Assembly: GCA_002315475.1 (NCBI GenBank) | Contig: DCGI01000086.1 | Span: forward strand, 1-25,279 | Source: Christensenella sp. UBA1782 | Lineage (GTDB): Bacteria; Bacillota; Clostridia; Christensenellales; DTU072 | DNA length: 25,279 nt | Reading direction: 5' to 3' | Shown: positions 1 to 7,393 of the stretch, piece after piece | Layout: every line of letters begins with the position of its first letter | Numbering within the stretch: position 1 is the stretch's first letter | Position numbers and translations under genes: made by a program | Notes under the pieces: generated by a model | Databases searched by the model: none | What the model saw: only the letters and a program-made list of their open reading frames with translations | What the model was told of the DNA's origin: nothing

Positions 1-798
1 ACGCCGTTAGACGGACAAGTGGAGATTTTTACCGAATTAAGCGGTAAAACCGCCGACGTCGGTTTCATGGATTACACCCTCGCTTCCTATATGCTCTCCC
101 TCAAAACCGATACAACCAAAGATTTGATGATTATCGAAGGTCTTGACCTCGGCGAGCATGCCTCGTTTGCCGTTTCGGGCAGAAAGTGCGAAGACGGAAA
201 ATATAACCTTCTCATGGATAAAATCAATCTCGGTCTGCAAGCGGTGCAACAAAGCGGGAAATACGCCTCGCTCTGTGCCGACTACGGACTGACCGCCATG
301 AGCCACGACCTTTCTTACGAAACCCCCGTCGGCAAAACGGCGGACACCACCGAATGGGACAGAGTCGTCGAAAACGGCTCTATTATCGTCGGTTTTAACA
401 CCGCTCCCCCGATGTCCATGACCAAACAAGAAGGTAGCGAGAACGTCGAAGACGGCGGATTTGCCAAAGAATTATGCGACGAAGTTTTTCGGTGGATTAA
501 CGAAACCGAAAAAACCGATATCGAAATCGTTTATCATTGGATAGAATTCGATAATTACACCGCGGAATTCGAGTCCAAAAAAATGGATATCTTCTGGAGT
601 GACATGTCGTACACCGAAGAACGTGCCGAAAAACTCGATTTTTCCACAAAGTTTATCCAAAACAGAACCTGCGCCGTCATTCGTAAAGAAGATAAAGACG
701 TTTATACCGATATAGAATCCATGAAAAACGCCCGACTCGTCGCCGAAAAGAGCGGTGTCGGTTCCGACGTAGCCCGCCAAATTTTGGGTATAGAATAA
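1..798 (+). CDS. Amino-acid ABC transporter, tandem substrate-binding protein (5' partial; second domain truncated)
   Basis: The frame is open from the left edge, so the true start lies outside the window. The first ~100 visible codons read as the end of a family 3 extracellular solute-binding domain (SGKTADVGFMDY, like the usual 'sGkvDavv.d' segment). After a short linker a second domain of the same family begins near base 358: IIVGFNTAPPMSM at its first strand, DGGFAKELCDEV at its first helix, and MSYTEERAEKLDFSTKF, the family's 'iT.eR...vdFs.py' signature. It stops after about 146 residues where about 225 are usual, just after the hinge-crossing strand (LVAEKSGVGSD). The missing part would supply much of lobe 2 and the return to lobe 1, so this copy probably does not bind ligand. 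The permease gene follows after 3 bases. Expected role: extracytoplasmic capture of amino acids. The ligand cannot be read from sequence. Confidence 0.85.
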   Translation, partial: TPLDGQVEIFTELSGKTADVGFMDYTLASYMLSLKTDTTKDLMIIEGLDLGEHASFAVSGRKCEDGKYNLLMDKINLGLQAVQQSGKYASLCADYGLTAMSHDLSYETPVGKTADTTEWDRVVENGSIIVGFNTAPPMSMTKQEGSENVEDGGFAKELCDEVFRWINETEKTDIEIVYHWIEFDNYTAEFESKKMDIFWSDMSYTEERAEKLDFSTKFIQNRTCAVIRKEDKDVYTDIESMKNARLVAEKSGVGSDVARQILGIE

Positions 799-801
799 TT
801 T

Positions 802-1473
802 ATGAATTTTTTACTGAACGCAAGCATTTCTTTCGGGGAGGTGAGCTTGAAACTTTTGACGGGTTTCGGCACCTCCTGCTTGTTGTTTTTTGCGTCGTTT
901 TTTACCGCTTTGGTCTTGGGTCTTCTCCTCTGTTTGGGCAGTGTCTGCCACAATAAAGTCTTGAACGCCGTCCTAAAAGGTATCATTGCCGTCATTCGAG
1001 GCACTCCTCTGATTCTGCAAATCATCGTGGTCTATTACGTGCCCGGCATTTTCTTCGATTACCCCTTCCGTTCTCGGTTTATTGCCGTCTATATTGCCTT
1101 TGCACTGCACTTTTCGTGCTACTTCTCGGAAATCTATCGAGGGGGACTGGAAAGCGTCAGCAAAAGTCAATGGGATGCCGGTTTTGCTTTGGGCATGACC
1201 AAATCGCAAACGTTTTTCCATATCATTTTGCCCCAAGTCATCAAAATCATTCTTCCCCCGCTGGCAAACGAAACCATGAACCTCGTCAAAGACACCTCGC
1301 TCGCCTCCACCATCGGCGTAGTCGAACTCTTTTCCTACTCCAAACAACTCGTCAACAAGTTCGTCATATTGTGGCCGCTTTTCTATGCGGGTGCGTTTTA
1401 TTTCGTCTTTAACTGGCTCATCGGCTTCCTTTTCAAACTCGCCGAAAAAAAATTAAAATACTACACCGTTTAA
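802..1473 (+). CDS. Amino-acid ABC transporter permease (HisM/GlnP family)
   Basis: This 223-residue membrane protein has hydrophobic segments near residues 23-46, 57-80, 92-109 and 188-212. The ATPase-contacting EAA loop is clear at about 123-145 (AGFALGMTKSQTFFHIILPQ), and IRGTPL at 65-70 is a typical HisM/GlnP motif. Length matches the family. ATG 802 is used because it restores the usual short N-terminus before the first helix, although its ribosome site is poor. A TTG at 847 behind GGGGAGG is the alternative start. It follows the binding-protein gene by 3 bases, so the two are surely co-transcribed. No ATPase gene follows; it must lie upstream of the window or elsewhere. The permease itself looks intact despite the truncated binding domain next to it. 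No convincing terminator is visible after the stop. Confidence 0.92.
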   Translation: MNFLLNASISFGEVSLKLLTGFGTSCLLFFASFFTALVLGLLLCLGSVCHNKVLNAVLKGIIAVIRGTPLILQIIVVYYVPGIFFDYPFRSRFIAVYIAFALHFSCYFSEIYRGGLESVSKSQWDAGFALGMTKSQTFFHIILPQVIKIILPPLANETMNLVKDTSLASTIGVVELFSYSKQLVNKFVILWPLFYAGAFYFVFNWLIGFLFKLAEKKLKYYTV

Positions 1474-1528
1474 CAAGTGCATGTTATTTTTTTTACATTC
1501 TTCTAAAATAATTATTATACCCTCTTGC

Positions 1529-1557
1529 TTGTAAAAAAAACATGTTATTATTATATT
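1529..1557 (+). promoter_or_regulatory. Probable promoter of the AT-rich orphan gene
   Basis: TTGTAA (1529-1534) and TATATT (1552-1557) are separated by 17 bases in very AT-rich DNA. TTGCTT at 1525 and TATAAT at 1557-1562 are overlapping alternatives with poorer spacing. The site lies over an upstream in-frame ATG at 1542 and so favours the later start at 1638. Confidence 0.5.
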
Positions 1558-1637
1558 ATAATTTGAGTATTCTATCGCAACACTTCAAAACAATAGATGA
1601 ATCAAAAAACAGTTTTTACAAAGGAGAACTTTCAAGA

Positions 1638-2372
1638 ATGGTAAAAAAAACACAAGAATGGGTAAAAGACATTATGTTCGCAATCATTAGACAAATGCAA
1701 AATGAACAATACAATGGGGATTTATGCACCGAAGGCTATAAATATACTATTAATGGTGCGATCGATAACTATTCACAAGTATTTTATGATGCAAAAAAAG
1801 ACAGAAATATTAATTTATTTCATCAGTATAATAAATTTGCATCCGGTCTCTATAATAATATACTAATGAGTGAAGATGCATATAAAATACTGAAGGATTT
1901 TTGTTCTTTAAGTAAAGAGGATCAAAAAAAATCAGACCTAAATAAAAAACTACACGGTGAACACATGACACCACAATCCTATACTCGACACAAACTCAAT
2001 GAGTTGTTGCCTGCTACAACTTTGACTAATACTATGCTGGAAGAAAAAATCGATCATGCCTTTTTGGGTGCCAAATTATGCATTATTACCAAAGAAGAGG
2101 AGAGAAAATACTTGGATGGTGCACAACTCAAATATGACGATATTACTGTATCGAACTTTTTAGACGTTTATAAAAAAAGCCGCAGCTTATCCACTGATAT
2201 TGAAACAGATTTCCGACAATTAAAAGATAAAAGCATAAAAAGTTATGGATATGGGCAAATAAGACTTTATATATTAAATCAGAAGGGGGTTCAATTCGTC
2301 GATTCCGCCGGTAATGTGAAAAAACTTGACGAATGTTTTGATTATTTAGAAAACGGTAATTATGTTATATAG
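1638..2372 (+). CDS. Hypothetical protein, AT-rich orphan, EHxxP motif
   Basis: I do not recognise this 244-residue protein. ATG 1638 is preferred over the in-frame ATG at 1542 because AAGGAG sits at 1621-1626 and the probable promoter overlaps 1542. It has no signal peptide or membrane segment. It is hydrophilic and Lys/Asn/Tyr-rich. Its middle carries HGEHMTPQSYTRHKL, an E-H-x-x-P pattern, followed about 45 residues later by a hydrophobic strand and acidic turn (AKLCIITKEEERKY). An EHxxP core can occur in His-Me-finger (HNH-like) nucleases, but that is a weak lead and not an assignment. Base composition is far more A+T-rich than all neighbours, and the gene is bracketed by its own promoter and a strong terminator. 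This suggests an acquired single-gene cargo, possibly related to DNA defence; function unknown. Confidence 0.72.
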   Translation: MVKKTQEWVKDIMFAIIRQMQNEQYNGDLCTEGYKYTINGAIDNYSQVFYDAKKDRNINLFHQYNKFASGLYNNILMSEDAYKILKDFCSLSKEDQKKSDLNKKLHGEHMTPQSYTRHKLNELLPATTLTNTMLEEKIDHAFLGAKLCIITKEEERKYLDGAQLKYDDITVSNFLDVYKKSRSLSTDIETDFRQLKDKSIKSYGYGQIRLYILNQKGVQFVDSAGNVKKLDECFDYLENGNYVI

Positions 2373-2452
2373 AACCTAAGTGAACGATTGCATTGAACTG
2401 ATGTTCAACGCCAAGAGTTTGTTGGTATCTGTTGCTTAACGATAATACCTTC

Positions 2453-2506
2453 ATAACCTTTAACAAAAAAAACGCCCAAACGGACGTTTTTTTTGTTAAA
2501 GGTTAT
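2453..2506. terminator. Perfect 22-bp inverted repeat, bidirectional terminator
   Basis: Arms 2453-2474 and 2485-2506 are exact reverse complements around a 10-base loop. Each arm contains an A8 or T8 tract next to a CG pair, so either strand reads as a stem followed by a U tract. It lies exactly between the converging genes ending at 2372 (+) and 2511 (-). Confidence 0.9.
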
Positions 2507-2510
2507 CGAA

Positions 2511-3182
2511 CTAACATTCCCAAGACTGATACGGGAGCAGGATTTCGGCTTTCGTTTTTTCCAAAAGGGGTGGAAGTTTGGTGATGTCCGTTTGGATAGG
2601 CGGGAAAGTGTTGTAGTGCATGGGGATGACGGTGTCGAAAGTAAAGAGGCGATTGCAGGCGTATGCCACTTGCTCGACGTCGGCGGTAAACCGTCCGCCG
2701 GCACAGAAAATGCCGATTTCGGGGCGGTAGAGTTCGTTTATGAGTTTCATATCGTAGAATATACCGGTGTCGCCGCTGAAATAAACGGTTTTTTCGCCGA
2801 AACGCACGATAAAGCTACAGGGATTACCCAAGTAAACGCCATCCAAACTGGAAGAATGATCGGCACGCAAGCAGGTAAACGAGATGTCACCGAAGGTGAC
2901 CGTGCCGCCCATATTCATACCCACCGTTTTACGGATTCCTTTTTGGGCGACGAAAGAACAAACTTCCACCATGCCGATGACCGTCGTCTTTTCCCCCGCA
3001 AAGGTAAACAGAGAACCGATATGGTCGTCGTGTCCATGGCTGACCACGATAAAATCGGGATTTTTCAGCTGCGGAACTTTGGCGAGTGCTTCCGTTTCAT
3101 CGGTGCAGAACGGATCAAAAACGATTCTTTTTCCGTCGTATTCTATTAAAAAACAAGCATGACAAATATAAGTAATTTTCAT
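2511..3182 (-). CDS. UPF0173-type metal-dependent hydrolase (metallo-beta-lactamase fold)
   Basis: A 223-residue protein with the metallo-beta-lactamase signature SHGHDDHIG (H49, H51, D53, H54), a further ligand His in ADHSS (H109), the bridging Asp in SGDTG (D138) and a final His in PMHYNTFP (H189). The opening MKITYICHACFLIEYDGK and the overall length fit the UPF0173/YtkL group of small cytosolic hydrolases, whose physiological substrate is not established. ATG 3182 is chosen because AAAAAGGAC lies just upstream and the protein then begins at the conserved first strand. A start at 3224 would only add residues overlapping the previous gene. The gene follows the beta-helix glycosidase stop by 2 bases, so the two are translationally linked; a shared glycan-breakdown task is inference. 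Confidence 0.9.
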   Translation of the reverse strand: MKITYICHACFLIEYDGKRIVFDPFCTDETEALAKVPQLKNPDFIVVSHGHDDHIGSLFTFAGEKTTVIGMVEVCSFVAQKGIRKTVGMNMGGTVTFGDISFTCLRADHSSSLDGVYLGNPCSFIVRFGEKTVYFSGDTGIFYDMKLINELYRPEIGIFCAGGRFTADVEQVAYACNRLFTFDTVIPMHYNTFPPIQTDITKLPPLLEKTKAEILLPYQSWEC

Positions 3183-3184
3183 AG

Positions 3185-4828
3185 TTAAAAGTCCTTTTTG
3201 ACGATTTCGCCCGAGATTTTCCATAAAAACTTTTTATATCCCATAGGCGTAACGTAACGGTTCCCCGTTATTTTTACGTTTCCCGCACTACGTACAATAT
3301 AGCAATGCTTTCCTTCCAAATGGAATTCGTTATTCTGAATGGTAATATTCTTGTGAACGTAGCCTTTATCGACGACGTTATGCGGGAAAATATGAATCAT
3401 CGCGGAGTCACACCGAGCAAAGGTGTTTTCTTCGATGGTTAAATCCCGAATCATGCCGCTTTCGTACCAATCCATCGCATCGTCGGCAATCTCGACGGCG
3501 TTTAATTTCGTATACTTAAAATGATTCTTACGAATGACGATTTTTCCTCTCGTCGTCAACAGAAGTCCCCTCGTGGTAATCCTCTCGAACTCGTTGTTTT
3601 CATACAACAAGTCGGGACAAGCCGAGGCATTTTCCACCACTTCTCCGACGTACGACGAAGAAATCTCACTTTCGAGCGTCAGTTTGACGGTATATAAATC
3701 GGTCATCTCGGACGAAACGACTTTGCATTGTTCCCGTTCCGTCAAGTCCTTTCTTCCCACGACCGAAAGGGTATCGCCGGCATGGAAAATATTGAAGCCG
3801 TAGGCTTCGGGATGACAAAACTTAACCACCGCTTCTTTGCCTCGAATCGACTCGATTTTGAAATGAATCCCATGTGCGTTCAGCACGTCATCCCCCGACG
3901 AGGAAAAATAACTGTCCCGAACGATAAACTGTCCTCTGCAACAACAGATTTGTATAAAGTCGGCTATCGAACAGTATTGCAACGGACTTTCGGGCGAAGG
4001 GGAACAGTTTAGCCGTTCGAACGTAACGGTATCGCAATCCTGACACACGAACGACAACGAATAAGAAAAGCGTTGCGTATAGTTTTCTATTTTTATGTTT
4101 TTATCCTGCCATAAAAAAGTCCCTACTTGCCGTCTTCTCCAGTCGAAAAGATAGAAAGAATACCCTTTTTTTACCTTTTTCCTCGGGAAAAAGCCTTTTG
4201 CGTAAATGGTCGTACCTTTGATTTCGATTTTCGTTGCCCGCGCCAACGGGTGTACTCCACGCGACAGAAAAGAAGGATCGGTATCTTTGGAATAATTAAA
4301 TACCTGCGTGAACCGATTCCAAAGCAACGGATACCGGTAATCTTTCCCCACGAAATAAATTTGTCCGTTTTCAACTTCGTACCTATCGTCGGCATCCAAC
4401 GTCATTTCCGCCGAAAACATGCTCCTTTTGGTGATATGGAGTTTATGCACGTTGGGACGAAGCACCTTCGTTTCCAAATTTTTGACCGTCACGTTTTCAC
4501 AACCGACGATAGCCATATCGGTGGCGACGCCGTCAATCACAAAGGTCGATCCGTTTCCGTCCACCACCAAATTTTTGATGTTTTTGAGGTGTAGTCCGAT
4601 TACGATTCTCCACTTTTCTTCCCCTTCGTCATATTCCTTTTCGCCGATGGTGTTGGTTATATGATAGTGTTCTACGGGGCAGTTTTCGGAAGCAAGGAAG
4701 TACGTTCCCCGTTCGAAAATCAACTCTTTTTCTTCTTCCGTCTCGGCAAGCTTGGCAAATAAGGCGTTCACCTTTTGCGCAACCTCTCCTCCCGGCAAAA
4801 CGTCGTAATCCTTAGCATAAATTTTCAT
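3185..4828 (-). CDS. GH110-like right-handed beta-helix glycosidase, no signal peptide
   Basis: A 547-residue parallel beta-helix protein. C-terminal features resemble glycoside hydrolase family 110 (alpha-1,3-galactosidases known from gut Bacteroides and Akkermansia): SIADFIQICCCRG near 287-299, SGDDVLNAHG at 311-320, TTRGLLLTTRGK at 418-429 and ADDAMDWYESG at 448-458, each in a turn of the helix. The paired acids in SADF/SGDD are the best candidates for catalysis. GH110 enzymes act on terminal alpha-1,3-galactose such as blood-group B structures, but the exact substrate here is inferred only. The start has AGGAAGGTG as ribosome site, and the N-terminus (MKIYAKDYDVLPGG) has no export signal. 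That is unusual and implies an intracellular enzyme acting on imported oligosaccharide. It is followed at 2 bases by the UPF0173 hydrolase. A related beta-helix lyase or epimerase cannot be excluded. Confidence 0.78.
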   Translation of the reverse strand: MKIYAKDYDVLPGGEVAQKVNALFAKLAETEEEKELIFERGTYFLASENCPVEHYHITNTIGEKEYDEGEEKWRIVIGLHLKNIKNLVVDGNGSTFVIDGVATDMAIVGCENVTVKNLETKVLRPNVHKLHITKRSMFSAEMTLDADDRYEVENGQIYFVGKDYRYPLLWNRFTQVFNYSKDTDPSFLSRGVHPLARATKIEIKGTTIYAKGFFPRKKVKKGYSFYLFDWRRRQVGTFLWQDKNIKIENYTQRFSYSLSFVCQDCDTVTFERLNCSPSPESPLQYCSIADFIQICCCRGQFIVRDSYFSSSGDDVLNAHGIHFKIESIRGKEAVVKFCHPEAYGFNIFHAGDTLSVVGRKDLTEREQCKVVSSEMTDLYTVKLTLESEISSSYVGEVVENASACPDLLYENNEFERITTRGLLLTTRGKIVIRKNHFKYTKLNAVEIADDAMDWYESGMIRDLTIEENTFARCDSAMIHIFPHNVVDKGYVHKNITIQNNEFHLEGKHCYIVRSAGNVKITGNRYVTPMGYKKFLWKISGEIVKKDF

Positions 4829-4867
4829 TGCACACCTTCCTTTCTAACGAATTCAATATTATAAAGT

Positions 4868-4927
4868 CCTTAAAACTCTTTTTCCTATCCACTTCGTTTT
4901 AAGGGCGTAAACCGACCATAAATGTTC
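4868..4927. repeat. Hairpin-forming repeat, copy 1
   Basis: CCTTAAAAC (4868-4876) and GTTTTAAGG (4896-4904) form a perfect 9-bp inverted repeat around 19 bases, followed by GCGTAAA and ACCATAAATGTTC. The left 23 bases (4868-4890) are identical to 4977-4999, and 4893-4927 matches 5046-5080 with two differences. It lies between the convergently spaced ends of two minus-strand units, so it could act as a weak terminator or leader element. Confidence 0.8.
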
Positions 4928-4948
4928 CCGTTTGTTGGTAGAGGGAAC
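4924..4948. repeat. Short inverted repeat GTTCCC/GGGAAC
   Basis: GTTCCC (4924-4929) and GGGAAC (4943-4948) form a 6-bp stem with a 13-base loop between the two copies of the longer repeat. No U tract follows, so a terminator role is unlikely. Confidence 0.4.
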
Positions 4949-4974
4949 AGAATGGGACGCTTTTTTCGGGAAAA

Positions 4975-5080
4975 GCCCTTAAAACTCTTTTTCCTATCCG
5001 CATAGATTATATATTATTAAAGTTTATAATCTAATATTATTTTTTTTCGTTTTAAGGGCGTAAAGCAACCATAAATGTTC
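4975..5080. repeat. Hairpin-forming repeat, copy 2, enlarged by an AT-rich insert
   Basis: GCCCTTAAAAC (4975-4985) and GTTTTAAGGGC (5049-5059) are an 11-bp perfect inverted repeat. Relative to copy 1, about 45 AT-rich bases are added in the loop, and that insert is itself a palindrome (TAGATTATA 5003-5011 with TATAATCTA 5025-5033). Copy 2 abuts the mnmG stop codon (5084). On the minus strand the stem is followed by TTTT, so it may end the mnmG transcript. The insert also carries TATAAT on the minus strand (5011-5006), a possible -10 box for the glycosidase unit, though no good -35 box accompanies it. Confidence 0.8.
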
Positions 5081-5083
5081 ACT

Positions 5084-6934
5084 CTACATCTTTTGGAGAT
5101 AAATCATCAATACCACTATATCTGCCGGATTGACACCGCTGATCCTCGATGCCTGTGCCAACGAAAGCGGTTTGACTTCGTTTAATCTCTGTCGTGCTTC
5201 CAACCGCAATCCGTCCACCGTAGCATAATCGAGGTCGGCGGGTAGTTTGTGCCGTTCCATCTTTTCCATTTCCCGAATTTCTCGGTTCAGTTTGGTTAGA
5301 TACCCTTCGTACTTGATTTCCGTTTCGATTTTTTGTAATAAAAAGATATTTTCGGTACCGAAAGACTCATCCAAACGGAGCAAATCTTCCACCGTCATGG
5401 GCGTCCTGCGTAAAAATTCTTCTCCGGTCATGCCGTTTTGAGGGGCGGGTTCTCCTTTTTCTTCCAAAATCGGGCGTACCGTTTCCTGTTTATAACGCGT
5501 CGTGCGAAGTTTTTCGTAAATGCGTTTTTTGTCGTCTTGCATTTGTACAAAACGAGCATAACGTTCATCGTCGACCAGTCCGATTTTTCTGCCGATTTCG
5601 GTCAACCGTTCGTCCGCATTGTCTTGACGAAGTTGCAGACGATATTCGGCACGAGAAGTCATCATACGATAGGGTTCTTCGGTGCCTTTGGTGACGAGAT
5701 CGTCCACCATAACGCCGATATACGAGGTATCTCGCGTCAAAATAAGGGGTTCTTTCCCTTCCAAATACAAGGCGGCGTTGATACCGGCAAGAATACCCTG
5801 TCCCGCCGCTTCTTCGTAGCCGCTACTGCCGTTTATTTGTCCCGCAGAAAACAATCCTTTCCAATTTTTTACCGCCAAGGAAGGCAATAATGCCAAAGGA
5901 TTGAGGCAATCGTATTCGATGGCGTAGCCGTAACGCATGATTTTGGCATGCTCTAAGCCTTTCACCGAGTGCAACATCCTTTCCTGCACATCAAACGGCA
6001 ACGAAGTGGACAAACCCTGCACGTACATTTCATCGGTGTCCGCACCTTCCGGTTCGATAAAGATTTGATGCCTGTCCTTATCGGAAAACCGCACCACTTT
6101 CGTTTCGATGGAAGGGCAATATCGCGGCCCCGTCGACGTAATAGAACCGTTATACAGAGGACTCCTGTCCAAATTGTCCAAAATAATTTTATGGGTTTCG
6201 GGATTGGTGTAAGTCAAATAACAATTCCGTACGTTTTGCACCTTATAATCGGTAAGGGTACTGAACGGATAAATACCTTCGTCGCCCTTTTGTACCGTCA
6301 TGGCGTCAAAATCCACCGAACTCGCCAAAACGCGCATCGGCGTACCCGTCTTGAATCGACGGACGGGCAATCCCATTGCTTTCAGACAGTCGGAGAGGTG
6401 GGAAGAACGGCGATACCCCGCCGGACCGCACTGTTCGGAATAATCACCGATAATGATGCGACTATCCAAATATACGCCCGTAGTCAGTACAATCGCTTGA
6501 CAGCGGTATTCGTCGCCGAGCGTCGTCTTCATACCGACGATTTCTCCGTTTTCATAGAGAAGGGAGGCGACCTCCCCTTCCAGAACGTCCAAGTTTTCCT
6601 GCCGTTCCAGACGGAATTTCATCAATCTGTGATACTTTTCTTTGTCGACCTGATTCCGCAGAGAATGTACGGCGGCACCGTTGCCCAAATTGAGCATGCG
6701 CGTCTGAATGGTCGCCATATCGGCGACGATACCCATTTGACCGCCGAGCGCATCCACCTCCCGTACGATATGTCCTTTTCCCGTTCCCCCTACGTTGGGG
6801 TTACAGGGCATAAAGCCGAGAGCCTGCAAAGTCAAACTGACGAGAAGGGTTTTATGTCCCTTCTTGGCGAGAGCGAAGGCACTTTCGATACCGGCGTGTC
6901 CTCCTCCCACCACTATGGCTTCGTACGTTTTCAT
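5084..6934 (-). CDS. mnmG: tRNA uridine-5-carboxymethylaminomethyl modification enzyme MnmG (GidA)
   Basis: MnmG, with MnmE, installs the carboxymethylaminomethyl group at U34 of tRNAs reading NNA/NNG codons, using FAD, NADH and methylene-tetrahydrofolate. The 616-residue length is normal. Seen in sequence: the FAD-binding GGGHAGIE (10-17), the GidA signature CNPNVGGTGKGHIVREVDAL starting at C44, HQIFIEPEG, GLSTSLPFDVQ, the second GidA signature around SAGQINGSSGYEEAAGQG, and a C-terminal helical domain ending in PADIVVLMIYL. A usually Lys-Gly-Pro segment before AVHSLR reads Asn-Gly-Ala, a mild divergence. The ATG follows the YqeY-like stop directly (TAAATG), so the genes are translationally coupled. 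It is the last gene of the proposed LRR-ileS-yqeY-mnmG operon; no mnmE is seen nearby. Confidence 0.96.
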   Translation of the reverse strand: MKTYEAIVVGGGHAGIESAFALAKKGHKTLLVSLTLQALGFMPCNPNVGGTGKGHIVREVDALGGQMGIVADMATIQTRMLNLGNGAAVHSLRNQVDKEKYHRLMKFRLERQENLDVLEGEVASLLYENGEIVGMKTTLGDEYRCQAIVLTTGVYLDSRIIIGDYSEQCGPAGYRRSSHLSDCLKAMGLPVRRFKTGTPMRVLASSVDFDAMTVQKGDEGIYPFSTLTDYKVQNVRNCYLTYTNPETHKIILDNLDRSPLYNGSITSTGPRYCPSIETKVVRFSDKDRHQIFIEPEGADTDEMYVQGLSTSLPFDVQERMLHSVKGLEHAKIMRYGYAIEYDCLNPLALLPSLAVKNWKGLFSAGQINGSSGYEEAAGQGILAGINAALYLEGKEPLILTRDTSYIGVMVDDLVTKGTEEPYRMMTSRAEYRLQLRQDNADERLTEIGRKIGLVDDERYARFVQMQDDKKRIYEKLRTTRYKQETVRPILEEKGEPAPQNGMTGEEFLRRTPMTVEDLLRLDESFGTENIFLLQKIETEIKYEGYLTKLNREIREMEKMERHKLPADLDYATVDGLRLEARQRLNEVKPLSLAQASRISGVNPADIVVLMIYLQKM

Positions 6935-7378
6935 TTATTTTTCGGAAAGATACTTCTCCACCAAAGGATTCACCTTAGATTTGTCGAATTTTCCGGCGAT
7001 TTGCGGCATAATGGTTTTGATAATCATACCTTTCGTTTTGGCGGAAGCATCGGTATAAACGTCTGCCTGCCGAATCAAGTCCATAACTTCGTCTTCGGTC
7101 AGTTGTTTCGGGAGATAGGAAGTCAAAATTTCGATTTTTTTGACGGCTTCCTCTTCTTTGTCGGAATTCTTGCCCGCCCACATCGTTTTGATTTCTTCTT
7201 GAATCTTGATTTCTTTGGTGATACCCGTCATCACTTCTTCATCGGTTACGACGTGTCCCGTTTCGGTCTTTTCTTTCATAATGATGAACGCAATGATAGC
7301 TTCCAAAGCGTTCTTCTTTTCCGCATCGCCCTCTTTACGGGCATTTGTAAAGTCTTCTCTGATTTTATCTTTTAACAT
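6935..7378 (-). CDS. GatB/YqeY domain-containing protein
   Basis: A 147-residue, mostly helical, charged protein matching the stand-alone YqeY family: opening MLKDKIREDFTNARK, conserved ALEAIIAFI..KEKTE, YLPKQLTEDEV near the middle, and KGMIIKTIMPQIAGKFDKSKVNPLV at the end, where the usual family motif is 'G.vMk.lmp..kgkaDg..v...v'. The fold is shared with the tail of the GatB amidotransferase subunit, which contacts tRNA, so a tRNA-related role is plausible but unproven. GAGGT lies 8 bases before the ATG. It sits 15 bases after the IleRS gene and directly abuts mnmG, so all three are in one transcript. Confidence 0.93.
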   Translation of the reverse strand: MLKDKIREDFTNARKEGDAEKKNALEAIIAFIIMKEKTETGHVVTDEEVMTGITKEIKIQEEIKTMWAGKNSDKEEEAVKKIEILTSYLPKQLTEDEVMDLIRQADVYTDASAKTKGMIIKTIMPQIAGKFDKSKVNPLVEKYLSEK

Positions 7379-7393
7379 TTTTTACCTCGATTT

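Noticed and set aside
2493..3149. 218-codon open frame on the plus strand opposite the UPF0173 gene
   Set aside because: Antisense to a gene whose metal ligands are all in place.
5969..7375. 468-codon open frame on the plus strand opposite mnmG and the yqeY-like gene
   Set aside because: It is antisense to two well-recognised genes, has His/Arg/Phe-rich random-looking sequence and no ribosome site.
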